Below, one piece after another: positions 8,667 to 17,437 of a stretch of 64,000 bases of DNA. Made by a program: the position numbers and the translations under genes. The notes under the pieces were generated by a model, which had not been told where the DNA came from, ran no database searches, and worked only from the letters and a program-made list of their open reading frames with translations. Position 1 is the stretch's first letter. Each line of letters opens with the position of its first letter. Source of the DNA: Enterocloster clostridioformis (lineage in GTDB: Bacteria > Bacillota > Clostridia > Lachnospirales > Lachnospiraceae); the NCBI RefSeq assembly GCF_020297485.1, contig NZ_JAIWZC010000002.1, positions 1 to 64,000 of the forward strand, written 5' to 3'.

Positions 8667-9293
8667 ATGAAATTAGATGAACGCGGAAAGCAGTGCCCAA
8701 GACCTGTCATTGACACTAAGAAGGCATTGGAATCCTGCAATCCGGGAGAGACGGTTGAGGTATTGGTAGACAACGAGATTGCAGTCCAGAACCTGAGCAA
8801 GATGGCTGCCAGCAAAGGCCTTTCGGCTGTTTCCGAGAAAATAAGCGATAATGAATTTTCCGTAAAAATCGCAGTTGGCCAGGGAGTAACCCCTGTCTCC
8901 GGTGCGGCGGATGATTCAGGTGAGGAACCAGTGGCCTGCCAGCCGGACAGCCGCAAAAAGGGCATGACAGTGGTTCTGTCCTCCAACCTTATGGGTCACG
9001 GCGACCCTGAACTTGGAAAGGCTCTGATGAAGGGGTTTGTCTACGCGCTTACCCAGCAGGACGCTCTGCCGGAAACGATTCTTCTGTATAACAGCGGCGC
9101 CTATCTTTCCTGCGAAGGTTCCGACAACCTGGAGGATTTGAAATCCCTGGAATCCCAGGGAGTGGAGATTCTCACCTGCGGAACCTGCCTGAATTTCTAT
9201 GGATTAAGCGAAAAGCTTCAGGTTGGCAGCGTCACCAACATGTATGAGATTGTGGAACGCATGACGGCCGCCAAACTTTTGGTGCGTCCTTAA
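8667..9293 (+). CDS. yedF: YedF, sulfurtransferase-like selenium metabolism protein
   Basis: Two-domain protein of 208 residues. Residues 1-75 form a TusA/SirA domain with the CPxP motif (GKQCPRPV, Cys10), which in TusA carries a persulfide. Residues about 90-208 form a DsrE-like domain with a further cysteine pair (LTCGTCLNFYG). In many Clostridia this architecture is the YedF protein linked by genomic context to selenium use. AAGGAGG precedes the start by eight bases and a strong extended -10 promoter drives it. It is monocistronic here, with no selD beside it. A general sulfur-relay role is equally possible; selenium involvement is inference from the family name. Confidence 0.88.
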   Translation: MKLDERGKQCPRPVIDTKKALESCNPGETVEVLVDNEIAVQNLSKMAASKGLSAVSEKISDNEFSVKIAVGQGVTPVSGAADDSGEEPVACQPDSRKKGMTVVLSSNLMGHGDPELGKALMKGFVYALTQQDALPETILLYNSGAYLSCEGSDNLEDLKSLESQGVEILTCGTCLNFYGLSEKLQVGSVTNMYEIVERMTAAKLLVRP

Positions 9294-9330
9294 GCTTCCT
9301 GACGTCCAGACTGGCAAAATGATTATAATA

Positions 9331-9396
9331 ATCGGATAGGGGAGATTTTAACCTCCCCTTCCACACCACGTAGCGTACCGTTCGGTACTACGCGGT
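9331..9396 (-). ncRNA. Group II intron domains V and VI
   Basis: On the minus strand, GAACCGCGTAGTACCGAACGG and its complementary return strand form a domain V-like hairpin. It is followed by the domain VI stem (GGGGAGGTTAAAATCTCCCC) with unpaired As and the terminal CTATCCGAT. This is the catalytic 3' end of the ribozyme, immediately after the maturase stop. Confidence 0.75.
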
Positions 9397-10317
9397 TCAA
9401 TAGTTTACTCGGACTTTCAGATAGTGGGCAGTCATATCGGGATAACCAAGTCTGTCCACTATGATTCTTTTGGTGAGTGCCGAGTTGAGCATTCCCGCCG
9501 CTCTCCACACTCCCTTTCGGCAGTTCGCCATCTCATGCACCTTCCACTCCGGTAAATGTAACGCCCGCAACATTTTATATCTTGTGCGTACCTTCTTCCA
9601 TTGTTTCCAGTACACCGCTCGGATTCTGTGGCGCAGCCACTCATCCGTCTGTTCCATCAGGCTTTTCATGTCTGCATATCGATAATAGTTAATCCATCCC
9701 CTTGCATAGCTTCGGCGTTTTTCTTCCCTCTCCTGATTGCTCCATTTGTTCCCTCTGGTTGTCAGCTCCCGTATCCGGTTCTTCATTTTTGCCACCGACT
9801 TCGGGTGTATCCTCATGCGCGGCATTTCCCTTTATGCCGGTAAAAGCCGTAGCCCAGGTATTTTATCTTGCTGACGTGGCTCTCTGTCGTTTTCTGGAGA
9901 TTGACTTTCAGAAACAGTTTTCCTGTGATGAATGGCACAATGTTTTCCATCGTCCTCTCTGCGCTTTTCCTGCTTTTGCACAGAATCAGGCAGTCATCCG
10001 CATACCTCACATACTTGTGTCCCCTGCTCTCCAGTTCCTTGTCCAACTCATTCAGCATGACATTTCCACACGAGGGACTTAGCGGGCCTCCCTGCGGCAC
10101 GCCCTCGGTCGCTGCGTGAAATCCTCCGTCCTCCATTACTCCGGCTTTCAGGTACTTGTGTATCAGCGAGATTACCCTCCCGTCCTTCACCGTCCTCGAC
10201 AGCACCTCTATCAGCTTGCTGTGGTTCACCGTGTCAAAGTAGGATTGTAAATCCATGCTGACCACGCAGACATATCCTTCGTTGATATATTTCCTGCATC
10301 TTTCCAGTGCGTCATGC
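9397..10317 (-). pseudogene. Group II intron maturase, middle and C-terminal part
   Basis: This part begins at the HDALERCRKYINEGY segment and contains the reverse transcriptase palm (VVSMDLQSYFDTVNH, GVPQGGPLSP, YVRYADDCLIL with the YADD active site). It ends with the maturase domain (WINYYRYADMKSLMEQTDEW). The frame is broken near 9820: after HKGKCR a two-base GC insertion gives an early stop, and the next frame resumes MRIHPKSVAKMKNR. At the right edge the gene is cut where the recombinase fragment begins. There is no HNH endonuclease domain. It is non-functional as written. Confidence 0.85.
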
Positions 10318-11441
10318 GCCCCTCCTCCCGGGACTCCTGATCTGCGGCAAGTGCGGCCGCCGCATGACTGTCCGTTATACCGGGAATGGCGGCATACGCC
10401 CCCTGTACGAATGCGTCGGCCGCTGGAAACACGGCAACAAGGCCACCTGTTCCTCCGTCCCTGCCGTTCCCCTCGACCAGGCTGTATCCGATAAGATCCT
10501 CTCCATTATGAAGCCTTCGGAACTGGAAATCTCCCTGAAGGTGATGCACAGTATCAATGACACGGACAGGATGTCGGATAAGCAATGGCTCCTTGCAGTC
10601 GAACGGGCACATTACGAAGCAGACCGTGCAGAAAGGCAGTTCATGCTTGCAGATCCGGAAAACCGGCTCGTTGTCCGTTCCCTGGAAGCGAATTGGGACC
10701 AGAAGCTCAAGGATCTGGAAAAAGCAAAGCAGGATTACGCTGCATACCGTTCAAAAAAAACCTGGGTCCCTTCCGAAGAAGAGGAAAAGGACATCCTGGA
10801 CCTTGCCCGCAGGATCCCTGAGATCTGGAACGCACCCTCTTCAACACCAGTGGAGAAGAAGCGCATTATACGTGTCCTGATTGAAGATATCACCGTCCTG
10901 TCAGAAAAAAGATGTCCTGATTTTTCAATAGGCATCCGTTTCCGCAGCTGCAGAGTCGAACACTTATCCTTAAAAAAGCCCCTCCCCTGCGCGGACCGCA
11001 GGCGGCACACGGATGATACCATCACCATCATCCGTGATCTCGCTTCATCCATGGATGATTACGAGATCGCCGACTGTCTGAACCAGGACGGCCTGACCAC
11101 CCCGGAAGGAAAAAACTTCACTTATGCCGGTGTCAGACGGATCCGTTACAAGCATGCTATTTCCGGCCCTTACCAGAGAAACCGTCAAGGCATCTCTGTT
11201 GCTGAAGCCGCCAGCCTGCTGGGCATATCCACCGGAAAGATCTATTATGGCATCTCTGCGGGAAAGATCCCCGCCAAAAAGCAGCATCCCGGGTGGCCTT
11301 GGGAGGTATTGATCGATGATACCAATCTGGAATCAATAAAAGCTCTTTATACATAGGTTTTCTTTACCCTGAAACCAGCTGCCTTCCGTATAGCTGGAGG
11401 CAGCATTCCAAAACATCGTTGGGAGGTGTGCAGTATGAAGT
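10318..11441 (+). pseudogene. 3' part of a large serine recombinase gene, captured inside the intron
   Basis: A continuous frame to the stop at 11356 gives about 345 residues of the C-terminal half of a large serine recombinase. It holds the zinc-ribbon (LLICGKCGRRMTVRY, then CVGRWKHGNKATCSS), a coiled-coil segment and a terminal helix-turn-helix (VAEAASLLGISTGKIYYGI). The N-terminal resolvase catalytic domain and its serine are absent, and no start codon with a ribosome binding site exists, so it is a fragment. Downstream (11357-11441) are a gctgcct/aggcagc hairpin and GGGAGG plus ATG, which look like the start of a following gene cut by the junction. It replaces roughly 35 codons of the maturase. 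Confidence 0.8.
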
Positions 11442-11837
11442 CACCGTGGGTATCCCCAGTTTCCTTGTTTTTCCTTTCTCCTCTTTGGGTATTTCTACCC
11501 TTCGGACTGGGTTTGGCTTGTATTTGCCTTCCCTCACCTGCTCGACCAATTCGGACTGGTGTTCTCTCAGGTAGGGTAGAAGTTCATCCACCTGCATTCC
11601 GTCAATCCCACCAACGCCTTTGTTCGTTTTGACCTTCTTATAGGCGGCATTTAGATTGTCGCTTCTAAGAATCGTATCTAGCAGGTTGTCCGTCCGAAAG
11701 TCCGTGTTGGTGTCGGGGTTCCCGGTAATCCTTTCATGGGCGTACTCTCCTGTTTCCCTTCCCTGTTCCGCAGGTATCTCTCGCAGGTAGTCCTCAATAT
11801 GAAGTTGTCTGTACTTAATTCCATGTCCGGTTTCCAT
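11442..11837 (-). pseudogene. Group II intron maturase, N-terminal part
   Basis: 132 codons from an ATG preceded by AGGAGGTG, matching the start of intron-encoded reverse transcriptases (NAAYKKVKTNKGVGGIDGM, then KYKPNPVRRVEIPK and KTRKLGIPTV). The frame leaves the family sequence directly after GIPTV, where the usual DRxxQQAI segment should follow, and enters antisense recombinase flank. Confidence 0.85.
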
Positions 11838-12240
11838 TTGGTAACGACACCTCCTACTGTTCAGTCCTTCCCGGTGCGTTTGCGACCGCCCGGTACTATG
11901 ACCTCTGCTGACTTCTCACGGCAGGCTTTACTCCGTGACAGCGAATGTTTTATCGCCACTTTCACGTCCGTGAGACCTCCCCGGGTACTCACACGTTCTT
12001 TCCCACTTATACCTGCCCCGTTTACTGCTGGCGTTCCGTGCAGTTATTGGACTTTAGTTTGTTAGGCAACCTCATCCACGCTTCACAGCCTATCCGGACA
12101 ACTTTTACAGGCCAGTGGTTTGCCTCCGGCTTCCTTCAGACCCCACCTCACGATGACGCCCTTGCCATTGGCTGCACCCTTCCCACTGCCGGGCGGGTCA
12201 GGGACTTTCACCCGTTAGAACGTGCGCCCGCCGGGCGCAC
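11838..12240 (-). ncRNA. Group II intron 5' ribozyme region (domains I-IV start)
   Basis: About 400 bases without a gene. On the minus strand they start with GTGCGCCCGGCGGGCGCAC, which folds on itself, followed by TAACGGGTGAAAGTCCC and other segments typical of group II intron domain I. Its orientation matches the maturase. Confidence 0.75.
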
Positions 12241-12244
12241 CCAC

Positions 12245-12274
12245 AAAGGACCCTTTCATTTTAAGGGTCCTTTT
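12245..12274. terminator. Bidirectional terminator next to the intron
   Basis: aaaggaccctt / aagggtccttt, an 11-bp perfect stem with a seven-base loop and T runs on both strands. It lies between the convergent yedF and nucleoside hydrolase genes and would serve both. The group II intron sits directly on the side downstream of the hydrolase. Confidence 0.85.
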
Positions 12275-12339
12275 AACTTGCAGACAAGTATAAGTTGGCT
12301 GAAAGAGCAGGCGAAGCCTTCAAAGACGGCTCGATTAAA

Positions 12340-13269
12340 TTAATTTTGTCTGCAGACACCGGTCCTGATTCCGGGCACGCTCAGCCATGTCTCATAAATA
12401 TTGTCCTTAAACGCCTCCGGCTCTCTGATGACCGGCAGATTGCAGGTACACCTTTCCCCTTTCTTTCCGGCTGCCGCTCCATCCCGCATCCCATCACCAT
12501 CCATTCCCAGATACCCTGTCTCCAGGTCCTGCTCCGACACCCGCAGGCATTTTACATCATCCTCAAACAGTTCCGGATGCATGAGATAAGCCGCGGCCGT
12601 CACATCCCAGTTATAAAATCCGGGAATGCCGTAATCCTCATCATTATACCCGAACCAATAATCTGTTTTTTCCATGATATATGCTGCCGCCCTGTTTTCT
12701 TTTCCTGAGAACCGTTCCCTGTATTCCTGCTTTGTAAATAAAACCTTAAGGCAGTTGTTGCCTGTCATTATGGAAACATTCCGTCCCTTTGTGAGAACGG
12801 TCCTGGTTGCCGGCGGGTCACAGGAAAAATTCAGCTCATTCATTACCTTCTTATCAAATACAAGGGGACTTGTGATTCCGCCCATCAGGACAATCTCTTT
12901 TACCTTTTCAAAGAAATACCTGTCCCTCTCATAGGCGCCTCTCAGGTTTGTCAGGGAACCCGTGGCAAGAATCGACAGCTCCCCCGGATGGCGGTCCGCC
13001 ATTTCCGCCAGAAAACCGGCAGCCTCGCTCTGGTAACAGCCTCTCTTCTCCCCGCCTCTTTTTACGGGAATGTCCCTGCGTCCCAATTCTTCCAGCATCC
13101 GCAGATTCACTTCCTGCACCACATCCAGGCTGCTGTTGCCATAGGTGGAAGTGACCCCCAGAAATTCGGCTTCCCTGCTTCCCAGCAAATACATCAGGGC
13201 CAGCCCGTCATCCACATCGCAATTCTTTATTCCAAAGGTATTGTCACAGTCAAATACAATTTTCTTCAT
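12340..13269 (-). CDS. Inosine-uridine preferring nucleoside hydrolase family protein
   Basis: Predicted N-glycosidase of 309 residues that cleaves ribonucleosides to base and ribose. The calcium-binding signature at the N-terminus is partly unusual but recognisable (FDCDNTFGIKNCDVDDGLALMYLL), followed by GVTSTYGNSSLDVV and ATGSLTNLRGAY. It has AGGAGG eight bases before the ATG. It is the last gene of the leftward ynj-like locus, 26 bp after the ABC ATPase, which suggests that the imported molecule or a downstream intermediate is a nucleoside or nucleoside analogue. Family assignment is firm, substrate is not. Confidence 0.88.
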   Translation of the reverse strand: MKKIVFDCDNTFGIKNCDVDDGLALMYLLGSREAEFLGVTSTYGNSSLDVVQEVNLRMLEELGRRDIPVKRGGEKRGCYQSEAAGFLAEMADRHPGELSILATGSLTNLRGAYERDRYFFEKVKEIVLMGGITSPLVFDKKVMNELNFSCDPPATRTVLTKGRNVSIMTGNNCLKVLFTKQEYRERFSGKENRAAAYIMEKTDYWFGYNDEDYGIPGFYNWDVTAAAYLMHPELFEDDVKCLRVSEQDLETGYLGMDGDGMRDGAAAGKKGERCTCNLPVIREPEAFKDNIYETWLSVPGIRTGVCRQN

Positions 13270-13295
13270 CTATATTTCCTCCTGGCACATTCCTC

Positions 13296-14336
13296 TCATG
13301 CCATACCATGCCCAAACAGCACGGCTCCTTCTGTTTCCACGGCCAGTCCGGCCTTCATGCCTGCCCGGAATCGTCCGGGACGGCCGGGACCTTCCATCCT
13401 CTGGCACAGAATGCTTCCGCCGGGAGAGATTTTCTCCGGCACTCTTACCCTTATCTCTGTCATCTCCCCCATGAATGTGACCTCCTCCACCGCATAATCT
13501 CCTTTCTCCTGAAGACGCACTGAGTATGGACGTATCATGGCGTCATAGGCTCCATCCGGCAATTCCGTCCTTTTCTCAAACAGAGGACTGACAAATCTGC
13601 CTCCTGTCACCTCCCCGGAAATATAATTTACCTTTCCAAAGTACTCTGCCACCTTTTTTGTTTTTGGATGGCAGAACATCTGCTCCGGAGTACCGTACTG
13701 AAGAATCTGCCCATCCTCCATCAGCGCAATTCGGTCGGACATGCGAAGAGCCTCCGCCTTGTCGTGGGTGACAAGAATGGTTGTAATTTTCCACGCCTCA
13801 TGGAGTTTTCTTACCAGCCGCGCCATCTCCGTCCGCAGCCCCTCATCCAGGCCGGAAAACGGTTCGTCCAGAAGCAGTACCCTGGGTTCTGCCGCCAAAG
13901 CCCTGGCCAGGGCCACTCTCTGCATCTGGCCCCCTGACATCTCCCTCATTCTTCTCTTCCCGAATCCGGGAAGCTGCACTGCCCGCAGCAGTTCCTCCAC
14001 CCGCTCCTTCCGCTCCTTTTTCGGCACCTTTTTAAGTTCCATTGGAAAGGCGATATTTTTCTCCGCCGTCATATGGGGAAACAGCCGCAAATCCTGGAAC
14101 ACGATTACCGTTCCCCTATTCTTTGGCTGCCGGTCCATCACTGATGCTCCCTGTATCCGTATATCCCCGCTCTCCTGCTCCAAAAGACCTGCTATACATT
14201 TTAACAGAGTGGTCTTTCCGCAGCCGGATTTTCCTAAGAGGGATACAAACTCTCCCTCCTGTATTTCCAGGCTGATTCCGTGCAGTATCTCCTTTTTCTG
14301 AAGCGATACCTTCAGATCTTCTATGTTAAGACTCAT
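13296..14336 (-). CDS. ABC transporter ATP-binding protein (YnjD-like)
   Basis: Cytoplasmic ATPase of 346 residues. Walker A (GKSGCGKTTLL), Q-loop (FQDLRLFP), signature (MSGGQMQRVALARAL), Walker B (VLLLDEPFSGLD) and the switch histidine (VTHDKAEAL) are all intact, with a C-terminal TOBE-like regulatory region. I chose the ATG at 14336 (MSLNIEDLKV). It overlaps the permease stop by 11 nt, and the upstream in-frame extension is hydrophobic permease sequence in another frame. It powers the two permeases encoded just upstream. The set matches the YnjB-YnjC-YnjD importer family of unknown substrate. Confidence 0.92.
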   Translation of the reverse strand: MSLNIEDLKVSLQKKEILHGISLEIQEGEFVSLLGKSGCGKTTLLKCIAGLLEQESGDIRIQGASVMDRQPKNRGTVIVFQDLRLFPHMTAEKNIAFPMELKKVPKKERKERVEELLRAVQLPGFGKRRMREMSGGQMQRVALARALAAEPRVLLLDEPFSGLDEGLRTEMARLVRKLHEAWKITTILVTHDKAEALRMSDRIALMEDGQILQYGTPEQMFCHPKTKKVAEYFGKVNYISGEVTGGRFVSPLFEKRTELPDGAYDAMIRPYSVRLQEKGDYAVEEVTFMGEMTEIRVRVPEKISPGGSILCQRMEGPGRPGRFRAGMKAGLAVETEGAVLFGHGMA

Positions 14337-15156
14337 AATATCCTCCCGCCATCTGTCCGGTCCAATACCCCGCGATCCGTTCAAACACAGCAAATACCAG
14401 CAGGGTGATGCCCATGAACAGAATGCTGTATACGCAAGCAATATTCCGGCTGCCGCTCTGTAAATAGGGTACCATCACAACCGCAAATGTCTTTATCCTG
14501 CCGCCTCCAAGAAGCAGCGTCAGAAAATACTGGCTAAAGGATACAATGTATGACATGCTGACTGCCGACAGTATCACCGGGACCAGCATTGGCAGTGTGG
14601 TCCTTCTGAATGCCTGAAAGGGACCGGCCCCCAGCACCCGGGCCTGCTCCTCCAGCGCAATACCCACTGCCCGGGTGCCGTCCATGATAAGGCGCACCGC
14701 GTAGGGCAGGGAATAAATCAGGTGTGCCAGGATGACCCCTGCCACTGTATTGTTAAGTCCCATGCGGATAAATGTAATCTGTATCCCCATGGCAAACACA
14801 GTCGCAGGTACCATGAGGGGAAGGACCGTAAGAAAGGACATCAAATCCTTTCCCCGGAACCGGTACAGGATAAGGGCCCTGGATGTCAGTACCCCGATTG
14901 CGGCCGACAAGACGGCTACCACGGAAGAAATCATAATGCTGGATGCCATGAGGGAGAACAGTTCTCCCTTTCTTCTGACTATTTCCATGACTGCCCGGTC
15001 CGAGAGCACCTGGGGAAACAGGCCGGGCCAGGCCCATCGTTCCGTAAATACCCATACAACCAGACTGGCCGCGGGGATCAGAATGGATGCACAAAGTACG
15101 GCCAGAATTATATTTGTGATAAACGATTTTCTCTTCTTCATCTCCTGCCGCTCCAT
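14326..15156 (-). CDS. ABC transporter permease
   Basis: Inner-membrane permease of 276 residues with about six hydrophobic helices and a BPD_transp_1 EAA loop (EEQARVLGAGPFQAFRRTTLPML). It starts three bases after the first permease stop and overlaps the ATPase start, so the importer genes are tightly coupled. By itself it is a generic polyamine/iron-type permease; its neighbours point to the YnjC type, here split into two separate polypeptides. Confidence 0.9.
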   Translation of the reverse strand: MERQEMKKRKSFITNIILAVLCASILIPAASLVVWVFTERWAWPGLFPQVLSDRAVMEIVRRKGELFSLMASSIMISSVVAVLSAAIGVLTSRALILYRFRGKDLMSFLTVLPLMVPATVFAMGIQITFIRMGLNNTVAGVILAHLIYSLPYAVRLIMDGTRAVGIALEEQARVLGAGPFQAFRRTTLPMLVPVILSAVSMSYIVSFSQYFLTLLLGGGRIKTFAVVMVPYLQSGSRNIACVYSILFMGITLLVFAVFERIAGYWTGQMAGGYYES

Positions 15157-15159
15157 CTT

Positions 15160-16026
15160 CTACTGCTCCGTCAGCGCCTTCATATTTTTTTGCACAATAA
15201 AATAATAAATCCAGGCGCTGAGTACGGAGAGAATGATAATGATTCCATTTAACGCCATGGAATAGGGCCGGTTTCTCAAATCCGGATGGATATACTGCTG
15301 GTATGCCAGCACCGGAAGGGCCTTTGGCGAGGTGGCGCCCAGGAGAAAGGGCAGCTCATAGGCGCCCAGGGCAAATACAAATATAATCAGGAACCCGCTG
15401 ATTACCGCGCCTTTACAAAGAGGCAGGGTGATTTTACAAAAGGCAGTCCACCGGCCCGCCCCCAGGTTTATGGCTGCCTCCCCCAGGTTCTCATTGATAT
15501 TTGCCATCAGCGCAATGACAAAATAAAGGATGAAGGGAATCTCCTTCCACAAATATGCCAGGATGACTCCCACCCCCTTTGTATCGTAAATGAGCATGGG
15601 AAACTGCTGTTGTTCCTGTAACATTCCAAGGGCATAACCAATTCTGGCCAGCACACCATTCTGAGAAAAGATGTTGACCACAAAAATGGCCACCACTACA
15701 TGGGGGACAATGATGGGAAGCTGTATCACCCGCATCATGGGTCCCTTTGTCTTTTTGTGCGCCACACACACAGCGCTTAAACCCACGCCCGCCACAGTGG
15801 CAATCCCCGCGGACAGGAATGCCACCTTCAGGCTGTACAGCACAGATTTAAGCATCTCCGGCCTGGTCAGCACTTCCCTGTAATATTTAAACGTTGGCTC
15901 CCTTAACCCAAAAGCTGGAATTACCCCAAGACTCTGGGTAATTCCAGTTGCCAATCCTATGATAAACAACAGGGATAATATGATTTGGGGAGCCAGAAGC
16001 AAATACGGAGTCAGCTTTCTTCTCAT
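15160..16026 (-). CDS. ABC transporter permease
   Basis: Second permease, about 288 residues, six helices, EAA loop (LGEAAINLGAGRWTAFCKITLPL). I prefer the ATG at 16026 because GAGG lies seven bases upstream; the ATG at 16041 sits directly on its own GGAAGG. In E. coli YnjC is one double-length permease, whereas here the two halves are separate genes. It follows the substrate-binding protein in the operon. Confidence 0.88.
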   Translation of the reverse strand: MRRKLTPYLLLAPQIILSLLFIIGLATGITQSLGVIPAFGLREPTFKYYREVLTRPEMLKSVLYSLKVAFLSAGIATVAGVGLSAVCVAHKKTKGPMMRVIQLPIIVPHVVVAIFVVNIFSQNGVLARIGYALGMLQEQQQFPMLIYDTKGVGVILAYLWKEIPFILYFVIALMANINENLGEAAINLGAGRWTAFCKITLPLCKGAVISGFLIIFVFALGAYELPFLLGATSPKALPVLAYQQYIHPDLRNRPYSMALNGIIIILSVLSAWIYYFIVQKNMKALTEQ

Positions 16027-16050
16027 TCCTTTTCCTCTCATTCCTTCCCG

Positions 16051-17319
16051 TTATTTACCCACTACCTCCTCTGTCCAGATTTCCTCAATGATGGGAACCA
16101 GCTGCGCGGGCATCTCAGGAAGGCGTTTGGAGAGAAGTTCATCCTGGGGTATTGTCCCCTTGCCCAGGTCCACCCGGTCAAAGGCGGCTTTCTGCTCACC
16201 GGACAGCTTCTCGTTGTCCAGAACCGGAATGACCCTCAACTTCTCATAGCGGTCTGCCTGGATTTCCGGCGACATCATCTCGTTGATTGCCACCATGGCC
16301 CCGGCCTTATTGCCTGAGTTAGCCGCAATTGCCATAAAGTTGGTATTGCCGATGGTTCCCTTGTCAAACTGGAAGGCTGCCGTGGTATCTGTGTATTTGC
16401 CGTCCTCAATGCTCAGAGCCACGTCATAAGCTCCGTATGTCATGTTCATCACTAGTTCCCCGTCCGCAAACATGTTGTCCACGGTAGTGGAGGAATCCGG
16501 GAAGGCAGCTCCCTGGTTCCAAAGATATGGATTCAGCTCTCTCAGGTACTCCATGGCCGGCGCCACTGCCGCCCTGACGGTTTCCTTGTCCTCCTCCATA
16601 TCCATAAACTGCTCGTAGCCGCAGATTTCATAGATAATATTTCTCACAAACGCGCTGCCTGTGAAATCAGGAAGCGCGGGATACGTCACCTTACCCGGAT
16701 ATTTCTCCACGAATTCCCTCAGCGCTCCGGCGCTCTCCGGCACATCCGGCGTCACTGCCAGGTCCGCCACCATGACCAGCTGGGCCTTTCCGTAAGGCGC
16801 CTCATACCCTTCAATCGGATAAGCAAAGTCCATGGTCACATCCTCGCTGTCCCCATCCACATAGTCATTAAAATTGGGAAGCTTATCTGTAAAGGGGCCG
16901 TACAGCATGTTGTTTTCCTTTGCTGACCGGAAGTTCTCCCCGTTAATCCAAATCATATCAATGCTTCCGTCCTTCCCGCCCGCCTGTATCTCCCCGGTGA
17001 GCTGGCTTAAAACCTGGTCGATATCCATGGGCACACGCTCCATTGTGATATCGTATTTTTCCTTCATGACCCGCGCAAATTCATCGTCCAGCCACCGGTT
17101 CAGTTTTTCATCCCCGCCCCAGCCGTAGAAGGTAACCGTTGTTCCCTTTGCTGCCTCCTTCATCTGTTCAAAGGTCATGTTCTCCATGCCGGGCTGGCTG
17201 CTTCCCGTATCCCCGGCCTGGCTGCCGCCTGTGTCCTGTGTCCGTCCGCTTCCCGAACACGCTCCCAGAGACAGCATCATTGCGGCGGCCAATACCGCTG
17301 CTGTGATTCTTCTCCTCAT
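16051..17319 (-). CDS. ABC substrate-binding lipoprotein (YnjB-like)
   Basis: Cell-surface solute-binding lipoprotein of 422 residues. It has an N-terminal signal with a lipobox (LSLGACSGS, Cys at about 21) and a Gly/Ser/Thr-rich linker before the binding fold. The segment FYGWGGDEKLNRWLD and especially DMIWINGENFRSAKENN are characteristic of the YnjB group, whose ligand is unknown. AGGAGGAG precedes the start. It is separated from the rhodanese gene by a large inverted repeat at 17351-17436, so the importer may be expressed at a different level from the genes upstream. Confidence 0.88.
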   Translation of the reverse strand: MRRRITAAVLAAAMMLSLGACSGSGRTQDTGGSQAGDTGSSQPGMENMTFEQMKEAAKGTTVTFYGWGGDEKLNRWLDDEFARVMKEKYDITMERVPMDIDQVLSQLTGEIQAGGKDGSIDMIWINGENFRSAKENNMLYGPFTDKLPNFNDYVDGDSEDVTMDFAYPIEGYEAPYGKAQLVMVADLAVTPDVPESAGALREFVEKYPGKVTYPALPDFTGSAFVRNIIYEICGYEQFMDMEEDKETVRAAVAPAMEYLRELNPYLWNQGAAFPDSSTTVDNMFADGELVMNMTYGAYDVALSIEDGKYTDTTAAFQFDKGTIGNTNFMAIAANSGNKAGAMVAINEMMSPEIQADRYEKLRVIPVLDNEKLSGEQKAAFDRVDLGKGTIPQDELLSKRLPEMPAQLVPIIEEIWTEEVVGK

Positions 17320-17350
17320 GCTTTCTCCTCCTGCTGTTTCTCTAAAAATA

Positions 17351-17436
17351 ATAACCCTGCCTGATAATTTTATGATTTCCCCTGCCGTAATCTTATGCAG
17401 TGCGGTCAGGGGAAATCACATCACCGGAAGGGTTAT
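17351..17436 (-). terminator. Nested long inverted repeat between rhodanese and importer genes
   Basis: On the minus strand an outer ATAACCCT / AGGGTTAT stem encloses an 11-bp perfect GATTTCCCCTG / CAGGGGAAATC stem that continues into CCG/CGG past one bulged base. The outer stem is followed by TATTTTT. It begins two bases after the rhodanese stop. It can act as a terminator that partly uncouples the importer genes. The multi-helix shape also leaves room for a regulatory RNA. Confidence 0.6.
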
Positions 17437-17437
17437 C

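Larger units (their letters stand above)
9331..12240 (-). mobile_element. Group II intron (class C-like), disrupted
   Basis: On the minus strand the element begins at GTGCGCCC (12240) and ends at CCGAT (9331). It contains a 5' ribozyme region with the typical UAACGGGUGAAAGUCCC segment, a reverse transcriptase/maturase gene, and domain V/VI. Its 5' end lies five bases after a terminator hairpin, the usual insertion site of class C introns, and the maturase has no C-terminal HNH endonuclease, which also fits class C. Without the foreign 1.1-kb segment at 10318-11441 the element would be about 1.8-1.9 kb, a normal size. The maturase is broken, so it cannot move by itself, though splicing in trans is conceivable. 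Confidence 0.8.

Noticed and set aside
10307..11356. Apparent complete recombinase gene starting at an ATG near 10307
   Set aside because: The first codons are antisense maturase DNA, there is no ribosome binding site and the catalytic domain is missing; it is a fragment.
12278..12356. TGCAGACAA / TTGTCTGCA inverted repeat around a short open stretch
   Set aside because: Nine bp over a 59-bp centre, partly inside the nucleoside hydrolase gene; no element or site could be supported.
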